Origin: Leishmania mexicana MHOM/GT/2001/U1103
Taxonomy: Eukaryota; Euglenozoa; Kinetoplastea; Trypanosomatida; Trypanosomatidae
DNA length: 64,000 nucleotides
Assembly: GCF_000234665.1 (NCBI RefSeq)
Contig: NC_018338.1
Coordinates: 970,084-1,034,083 of the forward strand
Reading direction: 5' to 3'
Part shown: one piece after another, positions 10,569 through 19,189 of the stretch
Numbering within the stretch: the stretch's first letter is position 1
How the letters are laid out: every line of letters begins with the position of its first letter
Translations under genes and position numbers: made by a program
The notes under the pieces: model-generated
Told to the model about the DNA's origin: nothing
The model's input: the letters and a program-made list of their open reading frames with translations, nothing else
Database searches by the model: none

Positions 10569-11810
10569 ATGCTGAAGCGCACATTGTCTCCCGTGCCGGT
10601 TAGCGAGGCCCATGAGCGCTCCACCACCACGCACCTGACCTCTTTACCATACGGTGTGGAGGAAACGAATGTTCCCATCAACGGCAAGGATGATGGTCGT
10701 TGTGACCGCTGCGGTTTCCTCGAAACCGGCGAGAGCACCGATGCACATGCTCCGTCGTGTGCGAGTGCCCAGGAATCTTCCGGTGACAGCTGCCGCTTTT
10801 CATCCGTTACCTCTGCTTCCTTGGCGTCCCCGGATGCGGTGCCGCAGGTGAGCGCGCTTGCGCCTGCCCCCGTGCCGTGCCTTCAGGCGCCGTCCTCGCG
10901 CACCTTCGTTGATGTGCCATCCTCTGCCATACCTGCGCGGAGGTTTAAAAACGTGTACGACGGAACCATGTACCTGCCGCCCGGGACGAGGAAACGAGCG
11001 CTCGGCCGGCTGCGCATTGTGTGGTGCTGCGTGGTGACCGCCGAGAGCTGGCACGCCATTTTCGTGGGTTTGCCGATTCTATTCTTCACGACCCTGTTCG
11101 TTACGGTCGTCGTGCCGCGCGGGGAGTGGTTCACCTACGTCTTCACGGCCCTCTTCACCACCATATCAGTCACGTGCCTGACACTGTCGGTCACCCTCGA
11201 CCCCGGCGTCATCCCGCCAGCCCCGCAGTCGCAGCAGCCAACGCAGTCGACAACCGTCCTGGTGGGCGGGCAGTCTGTGCCGTGCAAGGTGTGCCCAACG
11301 TGCCACATCATTCGGCCACCACGCAGTACACACTGCCGCTTCTGCGACGTCTGCGTGGAGGAGTTTGACCACCACTGCGGTATCATCGGCAGCTGCGTGG
11401 GGAAGCGGACGTTCCGCTTTTTCGGCGGCTTCTTCATGATGACGAGTTTCCTCGTGCTCTATATTTTTATCCGTTCCTTTATCATCCTCGTGTCGACGGA
11501 CTTCAAGCCAGCGAACGAGCGGCCGCACTTGATCTGGCTGGCTGTCTCGTGCACCCTCTGCATTGTTGCCGCGATCATAGGTGCGATTCTGGTGATGCCG
11601 TGTGCCGCTCGCTACATTATGCTGAGTGCCTCCAATTCCATCGTGAAGGAGACGATGCGCACCCAGCGGCAGCAGACGCAGTCGGGGGAGCAGCCACCTG
11701 GTGTCATTCCTGCCGCGGAGAGGAAGAGCGGCAACTACTGTGTCAACCTTCTTCGCCGCCTGTTTAGCCCCATTGGACGCAGTCGCATACCTTTCGACTA
11801 CTATGTCTAG
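10569..11810 (+). CDS. DHHC-type protein S-acyltransferase (palmitoyltransferase)
   Basis: This enzyme attaches palmitate to cysteines of target proteins at endomembranes. The 413-residue product has a disordered N-terminal third. Two membrane helices follow (about 162-182 and 188-209), then the DPG motif (DPGVIPP at 211-217) and a cysteine-rich domain with Cys/His zinc ligands (CKVCPTCHIIRPPRSTHC). The DHHC catalytic motif has its cysteine at residue 270. Two more helices lie at about 284-307 and 322-343. After the active site it reads DHHCGIIGSCVG where most family members have DHHCPWVxNCVG, so three usually conserved positions differ. SIVKE at 357-361 is in the place of the usual TTxE motif. 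The start at 10569 is preferred over the in-frame Met at 10182 because of the splice acceptor. Last gene of the rightward unit. Confidence 0.92.
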   Translation: MLKRTLSPVPVSEAHERSTTTHLTSLPYGVEETNVPINGKDDGRCDRCGFLETGESTDAHAPSCASAQESSGDSCRFSSVTSASLASPDAVPQVSALAPAPVPCLQAPSSRTFVDVPSSAIPARRFKNVYDGTMYLPPGTRKRALGRLRIVWCCVVTAESWHAIFVGLPILFFTTLFVTVVVPRGEWFTYVFTALFTTISVTCLTLSVTLDPGVIPPAPQSQQPTQSTTVLVGGQSVPCKVCPTCHIIRPPRSTHCRFCDVCVEEFDHHCGIIGSCVGKRTFRFFGGFFMMTSFLVLYIFIRSFIILVSTDFKPANERPHLIWLAVSCTLCIVAAIIGAILVMPCAARYIMLSASNSIVKETMRTQRQQTQSGEQPPGVIPAAERKSGNYCVNLLRRLFSPIGRSRIPFDYYV

Positions 11811-12812
11811 TCGGTGGCGTTTCTTGAGGAAAGGATCCACACGGGCATGTGAGGACAGCAGGGCCTGTGTGTGTGTGTGTGTGTGGAGTTTGCGTGCTTC
11901 TTATTGCTGCCGCTGCTTCGTGCTCTTTTTTTTCTCCCGCTCCTTTACGTTTGCGCTTGACCGTCCGCACAATGTGATCTGCCTGTGTGTGGTTGATGCA
12001 GATGGTGGTTGCTCTTGCCGGTCTCCATCACTTGAAGAAATGGGCATGGTACAGAAAAGGGGTGAGCGACACAGCGCCATTGCTGATGCCGCGGCGCTGG
12101 TCTACGAAGCATCTCCCAGAAGGACGAGGATGATGGTGTTCATGCGCACGCTTGCGTCTTTCCATTTTCGCAGTGCTGGTCATGCATGTTACTGCCGCTT
12201 GCCTATTTCTTGCGCGCTTCTCGCGGTTCATTCACCGACACTGTCAACCTTGATGCTCCCACTTTGCCGCTCTTTGGTTTCTCGTGCTTCGCCCCCTTCC
12301 CGGTGTATCGCGAGAGAGCCCACCTCATGTGCCGTCATCGTCCTCAACCGCTGTGTGAGCTCGGCCATAGCACCTGCCCCTTCGTACGCGCACGTCAAAC
12401 GCGCTCCCACACATGCGCGGCACAAAGTTGCCGCGCGGTGGGGGCTCGCGGGTCGGCCGCGGCTTGCGCGCCCCTTTGGTTTCCGCGGCGGGGGAAAGGG
12501 GGCGGGGGGCTTGGCGGCGCGGGGGAGGGCGGGTGGCCCCTCCTTGGCTGGGGGCAGGGGCGTGGGGTTGGGGTTGGGGGTGGCTTGGGGCCGCGTCTGC
12601 GTGGCGTCGCCGCCGCGGGGAGGGGGGGGGCGCGGGTTTTCACAGCCCAGGGCCGCCAGGCGGCCAACATGAATTTTAGCCCTGCCCTTTTTCTTGTTCT
12701 GTCGACTTCCCCCGGGGGGGGGTGGCGCATAGTTGCCCACAGCTTCGGGGGAGGGGGGTGCGAAAGGAGAGCGGTGCGAGTTCAGGTGGTAAGCCTCTAG
12801 CGGCGACACGGC
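11811..12812. terminator. Convergent strand-switch region (meeting point of two polycistronic units)
   Basis: Genes to the left are all on the + strand and genes to the right all on the - strand, so the DHHC gene and the AT-hook gene point at each other across about 1 kb. In Leishmania, RNA polymerase II transcription ends in such convergent regions, which often carry the modified base J. The gap has a TG repeat near 11867-11884 and an exceptional G-rich block at about 12431-12635 and 12714-12758. No tRNA gene was found by looking for box-B-like sequence. The termination role is inferred from gene orientation. Confidence 0.65.
12431..12635 (+). other. G-rich block with strong G-quadruplex potential
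   Basis: The + strand has many runs of four or more G. At 12550-12590 there are six such runs separated by 2-6 bases, including TTGGGGTTGGGGG-like, telomere-like text; G runs also cluster at 12490-12533 and 12617-12630. Nothing else in the window approaches this G density. It lies at the centre of the convergent strand-switch region, so a role in slowing polymerase or placing base J is plausible but not shown. Such sequence is also error-prone in assembly. Confidence 0.75.
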
Positions 12813-13793
12813 TCAGTTGGGCTCGGGAAAGCAGTAGACCGTAGACTCAGCCGAGAAGCGCAGCGCGGCTAGCGTGGCAGTCTCTGGCCCTAGTGCACGT
12901 CCGTTCATGACCAGCATCGGTAAGCGCACCATCGAGCCTGGAGGCGCCGATGCCGTCCATGGCATGATGACCTCCAGGATGCGCCGCTTGAGGTCCCACA
13001 GGATCGACTCGGAGGTGCATGCCAGGCGGAAGCTTGTCCCGTTCATGGTGCGCACTAGCACGTTTACATCGCCGCTGTCGATCGACTGCTCTGCTGCGCC
13101 AAGCAAGAGTGCCGGCGTAGGTACCGGGTTGGGGATCACTGGTGGTACCTTGTTGTTTGCCCTTCGACGGTGCTGCTGCAGGACCGTCTTCGTGGCGAGC
13201 ACCATGGCGGTCTTGCGAGGAGCGGGCGGCAGCGGCTTGGGTGGGACCTTGGCGCTGGCACTCACGGCGGCCGCCGCGGCCGTCGCCGCAGCCACCACCT
13301 TGGAGGAGATCGGCTTCACCACCGGGCTCGGGTTCTTGCGGGATCGCACACGATCCCGTGTGGCCGCCTTTGGCGGTGCCTTCGCTGGTGTCGTCGCGGG
13401 ACATCCGCGACTTCTGGTTTTGGGCGGTATGCTCTTGACGGCCGCAGCCGGTGGTGTCGTTTTGCGCGGCCTTCCAGGAGGACGTTTCGCTACTGGAGGT
13501 GCACGTGTGGCAGGCGTTGCGGGTACCTGCTTTGCTGGCGTGCGTGGCGCTGCCTTCGCTGCCTTCGTCGACACTTGCGACGATTTTTCTGCTGCTGTCT
13601 TGCTTGTCTTCTTTGTGGAAGCCTTTGCTGGCGCCGCCTTCGGCTTCGACACAGCTGCGGGTGTTGCGCACTTGTGCTTCGAGCGTCTTTTGTTGCGGCC
13701 CCAACCGAGGTAGAGCTGCCCCAGCTGTAACGCAGCTGCGTTGTCTAGAATGTAGTCCGACCGCGGCCGACGCTCGCGCGGCTGCAGCTTCAT
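12813..13793 (-). CDS. AT-hook, Lys/Ala/Pro-rich protein with ubiquitin-like C-terminus
   Basis: The 326-residue product is very basic. Residues 33-235 are Lys/Ala/Pro/Arg-rich, like histone H1 tails, and include an AT-hook-like core (KRPPGRPRK at 103-111) that would bind the DNA minor groove. Residues about 243-324 form a compact, non-repetitive domain (VNVLVRTMNGTSFRLACTSE, then ILWDLKRRILE and MLVMNGRALGPETATLAAL). Its order of strands and helix resembles a ubiquitin-like beta-grasp, including an LVMNGRAL stretch like the IFAGKQL region of ubiquitin. It has no C-terminal Gly-Gly, so conjugation is unlikely. The N-terminal Met is the first in frame. A nuclear, chromatin-associated role is inferred. 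It is the last gene of the leftward unit, next to the presumed termination region. Confidence 0.8.
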   Translation of the reverse strand: MKLQPRERRPRSDYILDNAAALQLGQLYLGWGRNKRRSKHKCATPAAVSKPKAAPAKASTKKTSKTAAEKSSQVSTKAAKAAPRTPAKQVPATPATRAPPVAKRPPGRPRKTTPPAAAVKSIPPKTRSRGCPATTPAKAPPKAATRDRVRSRKNPSPVVKPISSKVVAAATAAAAAVSASAKVPPKPLPPAPRKTAMVLATKTVLQQHRRRANNKVPPVIPNPVPTPALLLGAAEQSIDSGDVNVLVRTMNGTSFRLACTSESILWDLKRRILEVIMPWTASAPPGSMVRLPMLVMNGRALGPETATLAALRFSAESTVYCFPEPN

Positions 13794-14389
13794 TGCTTTC
13801 GCGCGTGCTTCTGTTTTACGACTGAGCGGAGGCGACTGTTGTTCGGGTGTGGAGGGGAATGGGTGGTGGGTGAGGGAGAGAGGGGGGAGAAAGTTCCATA
13901 TACGGATGAGGCGTGATCACACACCACAGTGCTGCATGTGGCAGCGGCGCGAGGTGTAACTACTAGATGGTGAATGGTGGCACCCCGAGGCGATTAGCCT
14001 TGATGCGGAAGTGCGAGCCTGCGAGGGCCGGAGACGCGGATGGGAAGGAAGGCGAGGAGGCGTGAGGGACAGAGCCAGGAGCTAGAAGGTGGTTACATGC
14101 GTACACGATAGTGATGCAAAAGACGGTCGGCCTGCCGAGCTGTGCGACCGGGTCAGCCTCGACACCCTCATGGTCTCGACGCATGTTGACATGCCGATAC
14201 CCGTGTATGGCTCTTTTTATCCTCGTTCCTTTGGAGGATGTCGCGTGTGACGCGCTACAGAGCGCGCTGCAGCAGTTGTGTAAGCGCACCACGGAACGTG
14301 GCGTGTGACGGGAACGCACAAAAGCAAATTGGCACGCCACGAAGTGCAACATGGGCATCGTACAATGCGTGTTTGTGTGCGACGACGCA
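13794..14389. other. Intergenic region, nothing convincing
   Basis: About 600 bases between two - strand genes. A - strand frame at 13963-14436 runs into the end of the phosphatase gene in another phase and has no domain. Presumed 3' UTR of the phosphatase and acceptor region of the AT-hook gene. Confidence 0.5.
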
Positions 14390-15586
14390 TCAGGGATGCG
14401 GTTTTCCTCCTCCCTCCTTGCCCACGCCACCAGCACGTGCGCACTCTAGTTGGTCGTCCGCGCCTTGCCGCGGTGCTCCGGCGGGGGGCAGCTGTGCTAT
14501 GTCCCCTGATGAGCCGCCCGAGTGCGCCACGTCGTCGCGGTCCTCGCCAGACACGTTCTTCTCGTTCGTTGAGCTCTCCGCCGATGCGTCCGAGGGAGGC
14601 AAAGGGACCTCACCTGGGGCAGCGGCTGGCGGCGCCTTGTCCCGGTTTACTCGCACTTGCTTCCGCTGCACCCCCGCATCCTTGCGTCGCCGCCGTGTGC
14701 CGAGGTGGTAGATGGGGATGCCGTTGCCATCAGAGCCAGTCACCGTCTGCCGTGAGAGCAGCTCGCACGAGGCAAGAAAGCGAGGCACCGTCTCCCCGCT
14801 CTTCACAAGCGATTGTAACAGCTCGCGCAACAGAAACAGCGTGCGATCGGTTGTGCGCCGCCGCCGCAGTGGTGATTGCGAGCTGCCGCCGCCTCCGCTC
14901 TCCGTTGCCGGCTTCGGTGCGACGGCTGTGCTGGCTTGCGGTGTGGCGCTGTCCTTAGCTTCACCCGCTGTCGCGGTCGCTTCCTCCGCTTGCGCCGGCG
15001 GGGGCGTAGGCACCGGCGTCGCCGGCATCGAGCCCTCTTCCTCGGTCGTCTCTGGCAGCACCTCGAAGTCCTCCACGATGATGCCATTCTCCGGATTTGC
15101 CCGCACGCAGTCGGGTGTGTTTTCGATCATGAGGGTGTAGTTCAGGTCGCGGCCGAGCTGTCGCAGGTCCTTTGTGTAGTCCTCCTCGTGGAACCACTTC
15201 TCGTGCCGGTAGACGAGGTGCTGAATGATGTGGTCCTCATTGATCTCTTCGAGAATGCACTTGGCGTAGTCGCGCTCGCCTGCGGTCCAGACAATCACCT
15301 CGAAGTCGTCCTTCATGAAGCGGAAAAGGTCTTTCAGGTACGCGCGTGCGTAGAGAGGGCCATCCCTCGCGTACACGACGGTTTCATCGAGGTCGAAGAC
15401 GACAGTGTAGCGTTTCGTGCCGTCCGAGGGAGGGGCGATGAGCTTCTTTCCCTTCAGCAGCATCGTCGGCTCGCGCCGCTTCAGCAGCTCGCCATCGTCG
15501 TCATCCGTCTTCTCCTCAAAGAGGTTCTCCCGCAGCAGCGCGCTCCCGTTTGGCGGCGGGGTCAGCTTTGGTGGTGAGTCCGTCAT
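14390..15586 (-). CDS. FCP1/SCP/NIF-type HAD phosphatase
   Basis: A member of the HAD superfamily group that includes CTD-phosphatases (FCP1, SCP1) and Tim50; the substrate here is unknown. The 398-residue product has the nucleophile motif VFDLDETVV (Asp65, Asp67) and VWTAG at 99-103. Family-typical text follows (YTKDLRQLGRDL at 137-148, then IENTPDC and NPENGIIV). Two features are odd. The family's VDNSP metal-binding motif reads IENTP, with Glu155 in place of Asp. After about residue 175, some 70 residues rich in Thr, Pro, Ala and Glu separate the core from a helix (TDRTLFLLRELLQSL) that looks like the usual last helix of the domain. The tail is disordered. There is no targeting peptide from the Met at 15586; upstream in-frame codons to 15700 are assigned to the 5' UTR because similarity begins only after this Met. 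Confidence 0.88.
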   Translation of the reverse strand: MTDSPPKLTPPPNGSALLRENLFEEKTDDDDGELLKRREPTMLLKGKKLIAPPSDGTKRYTVVFDLDETVVYARDGPLYARAYLKDLFRFMKDDFEVIVWTAGERDYAKCILEEINEDHIIQHLVYRHEKWFHEEDYTKDLRQLGRDLNYTLMIENTPDCVRANPENGIIVEDFEVLPETTEEEGSMPATPVPTPPPAQAEEATATAGEAKDSATPQASTAVAPKPATESGGGGSSQSPLRRRRTTDRTLFLLRELLQSLVKSGETVPRFLASCELLSRQTVTGSDGNGIPIYHLGTRRRRKDAGVQRKQVRVNRDKAPPAAAPGEVPLPPSDASAESSTNEKNVSGEDRDDVAHSGGSSGDIAQLPPAGAPRQGADDQLECARAGGVGKEGGGKPHP

Positions 15587-16152
15587 GTCTTGCGTATCTG
15601 TGAGAGCACTTCTAGAATCGTGAACGAACGCGGCTTGATGCACGGCGGCATAAAGAACCACGAGCGCTGGTGTGGCAGGTCCCGTGCGCCGCTTCCGCAA
15701 GCAGCTGTGATGACTGTGGATGTGCGTGCGTGATCAACGCGTCCGCAGGAGAGCGAGAGAGAAGCACAACGGTTGCACGAAGAGAAGAGAGCGTGTCGGG
15801 ATGGCGACGGCCCGTCGCGTGTGTGGCCGACGCCCCCATTCGTGAGAGGAATCGTAAAGGGACGGCAGTTGTGAGCGGCACTTCACAACACGTCAACGTG
15901 CCACTGGTGGTGGTCGTGGTGGTGGTCTACAGCAACACAACAGCACATGGGATCGCTTGTTTTTTTTTCGTTAGAGGGGGAGGAGAAGTGCGTCTATGAG
16001 AAGTGGCGTCGGCAAACATAGAAAACAGAGCGTGTGGTGTGTACGGGGGACAGGAGGGGTGGAGGAAGTGAGGATTGTGCAGCACCGAAGAGTTCGTTCT
16101 CTACTGCGGCTTTGTTGGCCTTTCCGCTGCAGAATTACGTGTGGCTGAACGC
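15587..16152. other. Intergenic region, nothing convincing
   Basis: About 570 bases between the phosphatase and the PHD-like gene, both on the - strand. No domain-bearing frame is seen. It should hold the 3' UTR of the PHD-like gene and the splice-acceptor region of the phosphatase. Confidence 0.5.
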
Positions 16153-18384
16153 TCACTGTCCGTCGTTCTCGTCCGGGTCGCGGAGGTCTGTGGACTCCAC
16201 CACACGCGAGTCGAAAGCGACTCCATCCTCCCAACAGCTGTGATCAACGTGCAAGACGTTGCTTCCCTCCGGCCTCTGCTTCGATACGACCACCACCTGT
16301 GTGTGACGCGGGCAGGCGGGGCAGGGCCAGAAGGGGTCTCGCTGGCCAAAGTTTACGTAGCCGCCGCTATAGAGGGCACACACGACGTGGAACATCTCCG
16401 TGCATCGGGGGTGATAGCAAGCCACGCAGGCCCCGGGCATCCCACAAAGCGTGCACATGTTCATGCTCAGATCGCACACCACGATGTCTTCCAAATCGTT
16501 CCCCCTTTGGTAGGCGGAGCACAAGTGTGCGCAGCGCGGGTGAACGACATGGACTGTGCGAGTGGCGCTGTTCACAAACGTATGCGTGCATACGAGCCGG
16601 GTAGGCGCTTTCCATTCCGGCACCCGCCGACGGTCAGAGAGGTCGCGCTTCACCTGCTCGAAACTAGGCACTTGTGCGCCACGGTTGCGCGAGCTTCTCA
16701 TGAGCTGCTGCCGGAGAATCGCCATGCACGCCGACTCGTCGCTGCAATCCAGTCCACAGAGCAGACACTGTGTTGACACCTCCACCTTGCGGCGGATGCG
16801 CATCTTTCGTTGTTCCTCGCGGTTGGCGTGCTGCTCTACCAGCGGCTCACGCTCTCGAACATCGCGTGCAGTGACAATCGCGACCCCGGGTTCGATCGGT
16901 GTCGAATCCACCGGCCGTTGCTGGCGCAGCAGCATCTCTTGACGATTGCGCAACTCCTGTCCGAAGCTCGACGGCACGACACCACTTACGAGCGCCGTGC
17001 TAGCGCCGGCGTTGCCGCTGGAGGTGCATATGGTGAAGGTCGTTCGTCGCGGACCCGAGGAGGAGGATGAAGATGAGCACACAGGCGGGTACGCGCCGCT
17101 GCCGACCCCGCTGAGAGAGACGCCGTTCTCTGACGACGGAGCGCCACTAGCACCACCGGAGACGTGATGCAACCGTTGCTGCTGCCCCATGAGCTGGGTT
17201 ACGTCCACCACCCCTGCCGAGCCTAGTTGCTCCCGCACCGTGACGATGGCACCGCTACCGGGCTGCGGCGCTGGCGTTGCGAGGACGCGCACCACCTCCA
17301 TTTTCGACGACCGATCGAGGCGGAGCAGGAGTGGGTGCGCGTTGGTTTGGTAACGTACGTCCACATCGTTCTTTCGCCGCACGTACACTTGACGCAGCTC
17401 CAGAACTTGTCGGCGGTCCCCGCGCAGGTGGCCGCGGATGGCTTTGCAAACCACCTCGTCAAACGTGACTGCCGTGATTGCCTGCGTGACGTCCTCGGCA
17501 TCGCCCAGGTCGAGCTCGGCCACTGTCAGTCCCGGCTTAGGTGTTTTGAAGCGCACGGCAAGAATGATGCAGCGCAGGTAGAACTTGACCTGCCCTGGCG
17601 GACACGTCAGGTCGCGAACACGCACCAGACACTCGGCATTAGGGTCAGGCAGGTGGGGGTTCGGGGCGGCTTTGCGGAGGTCTCTCTCAGCAACCTGCTT
17701 GTCAGGTGATGCAGCCTCAGATGCAGGGAGCAAGGCTGAGCCGCCCAACTTCGCAACATCCCCATCGCACAGGCGCGCTAGGTTCTCGCGCGTGAGAGCG
17801 GCAAACTGCACCGGTGACGGCAGCGCACCAGACATGGACGACACCAGGTTTGGGATGGCGGCGACTGTAGCCACAGCGACAGGCTTTCTACTGTGCAGCT
17901 CGATTTCAAAGCATTCCAGCATGTCCGGTGGACGCTCATCGTCCTCCACGTCATCATCGCTACTCTTGTCGCTCGTGGACACGGTGGGCATACCGCCGCT
18001 TCTGAAGTGGCCTTCAGATTTGGGGTTAACAAACGGCGAAGGTGACTCACCGAGAACCGCCAGCCCTGCCACCTCCGGTGCGGTGGGCCGCTTAGGCGGC
18101 GGACGCTCCTTCGCCACTCTCCGCGCCCATTGCCGCAGCAGCGCGCTAAAGTAGGCAGTGTCTACAACAATACGGTCACCGGTGTGCCCCTCGATGTGGA
18201 AGGCGGTGAAATCAGAGTGGCGGAGCTCCATGAAGCTGATCTTCGCCTCCACCAACGCGCGAAGATCGTCATAGCTTCTATCTTCCGGCTCCACGAAGCT
18301 GATGACGTCGCGAAACACGCGCTCGCCGTCAATGTGCGGCAGCTTCACGAATCGAAGTCGGAGGCCGACGCTGACGCGCGGCAT
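16153..18384 (-). CDS. PHD-like (extended PHD) zinc-finger protein with OB-like middle domain
   Basis: The 743-residue product ends in a zinc-binding module typical of extended PHD fingers. It reads CLLC at 540-543, then HPRCAHLC at 615-622, CTLC at 644-647, CVAC at 653-656, HPRC at 658-661, FHVVCA at 665-670, and a final CPAC at 688-691. In AF10, BRPF and JADE proteins this module reads chromatin or binds nucleic acid. Residues about 250-355 (GQVKFYLRCIILAV, AELDLGD, TFDEVVCKAIRGHL, VLELRQVYV, LLLRL) have the strand pattern of an OB fold. Residues 1-90 look like a small beta-grasp or PB1-like domain. The middle is low-complexity, and a basic helix (about 475-535) precedes the zinc module. 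The start at 18384 is chosen because conserved-looking sequence starts there; the frame stays open to 18651. A chromatin or nucleic-acid role is inferred. Confidence 0.82.
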   Translation of the reverse strand: MPRVSVGLRLRFVKLPHIDGERVFRDVISFVEPEDRSYDDLRALVEAKISFMELRHSDFTAFHIEGHTGDRIVVDTAYFSALLRQWARRVAKERPPPKRPTAPEVAGLAVLGESPSPFVNPKSEGHFRSGGMPTVSTSDKSSDDDVEDDERPPDMLECFEIELHSRKPVAVATVAAIPNLVSSMSGALPSPVQFAALTRENLARLCDGDVAKLGGSALLPASEAASPDKQVAERDLRKAAPNPHLPDPNAECLVRVRDLTCPPGQVKFYLRCIILAVRFKTPKPGLTVAELDLGDAEDVTQAITAVTFDEVVCKAIRGHLRGDRRQVLELRQVYVRRKNDVDVRYQTNAHPLLLRLDRSSKMEVVRVLATPAPQPGSGAIVTVREQLGSAGVVDVTQLMGQQQRLHHVSGGASGAPSSENGVSLSGVGSGAYPPVCSSSSSSSGPRRTTFTICTSSGNAGASTALVSGVVPSSFGQELRNRQEMLLRQQRPVDSTPIEPGVAIVTARDVREREPLVEQHANREEQRKMRIRRKVEVSTQCLLCGLDCSDESACMAILRQQLMRSSRNRGAQVPSFEQVKRDLSDRRRVPEWKAPTRLVCTHTFVNSATRTVHVVHPRCAHLCSAYQRGNDLEDIVVCDLSMNMCTLCGMPGACVACYHPRCTEMFHVVCALYSGGYVNFGQRDPFWPCPACPRHTQVVVVSKQRPEGSNVLHVDHSCWEDGVAFDSRVVESTDLRDPDENDGQ

Positions 18385-19189
18385 CGTTGAAAGCGCACGT
18401 CCCACTGTGCTAGGTGGAGGGAGGGAGGGGAGGGGCAGAGTTGTTGTAAAAAATATTTGTTTGCTACAATCCTGTGTATGGTTTATGTCCGCGCGAGTGC
18501 TTCTATGGGCGCGTTGGCGCGATAGGGGAGCGCGAGGTGGCAACCGGCAAGCGTCTCGGCGAAGACCGCACGTAATACTGCGGCGTCCGTTAGCGCTGCT
18601 GTGGCACTGTGTCACGTCTTTTTCGCTGTTGTTCCCCCGTCTGTGTGTCACTTGTGTGCCTCAGAACACCCCCAAAAGAGTGAGCGAGAGAAATGCAACG
18701 TCCTGAGGTAACAAGGATGAGGGCGCCTGCCTGTGTCGTGCACGTCTGTGTGTATGCGCACTGGAGACTAGAGGTGAGACGTGAGGGCGGAATGGACGCG
18801 CACGAGAGGAGGATGTGCTGAATGGGGATGGGCTTTGCGGGGGGGGGGGAAGGGAGAGACAGGGAAGCACGGACACCGGAGACATGCAGGCACACACGTG
18901 CACGCACACATTCGTGACGACGGGTGGTCTTCGTAGCTACACCTACCGAGTTTGCGTCAACTGTAGCACTTTACATGAATAGAAGCTTTCTGACGTTAAA
19001 CGAGCCTTGCTGTGCCGATTACCAAAGAGGGGGAGGTGCACGCACACGCACACACACACACACACACGAGGAAGGCGGGAATGCAACGGCGGATGGCATG
19101 GCCGGAGTGAATCGAGCGGGGGAGGGGAGGGCGTTCACATGCGAATGCGAGCAGCGGCCCTCAGCCACACGACTCGCCTGCCGTCACCT
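18385..19189. other. Intergenic region with CA microsatellite
   Basis: About 800 bases between two - strand genes. It is purine-rich on the + strand, meaning pyrimidine-rich on the transcribed strand. It holds a G10-like run near 18840 and a CA repeat at 19049-19067. The short frames present have no domain. Confidence 0.55.
19049..19067 (+). repeat. (CA)n microsatellite
   Basis: Nine or so CA units lie on the + strand, that is TG on the transcribed - strand, downstream of the TruD-like gene. Confidence 0.85.

Noticed and set aside
12874..13713. + strand frame of 279 codons over the AT-hook gene
   Set aside because: It is the antisense reading of the Lys/Ala/Pro-rich gene, giving Gly/Ala/Leu-rich low-complexity text; the - strand frame carries the AT-hook and ubiquitin-like domain.
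14876..15577. + strand frame of 233 codons over the phosphatase gene
   Set aside because: It lies opposite conserved phosphatase motifs and has no domain of its own.
16880..16912. GGTTCGAT-like text resembling a tRNA box B
   Set aside because: It lies inside the PHD-like gene, with no box A or cloverleaf around it.
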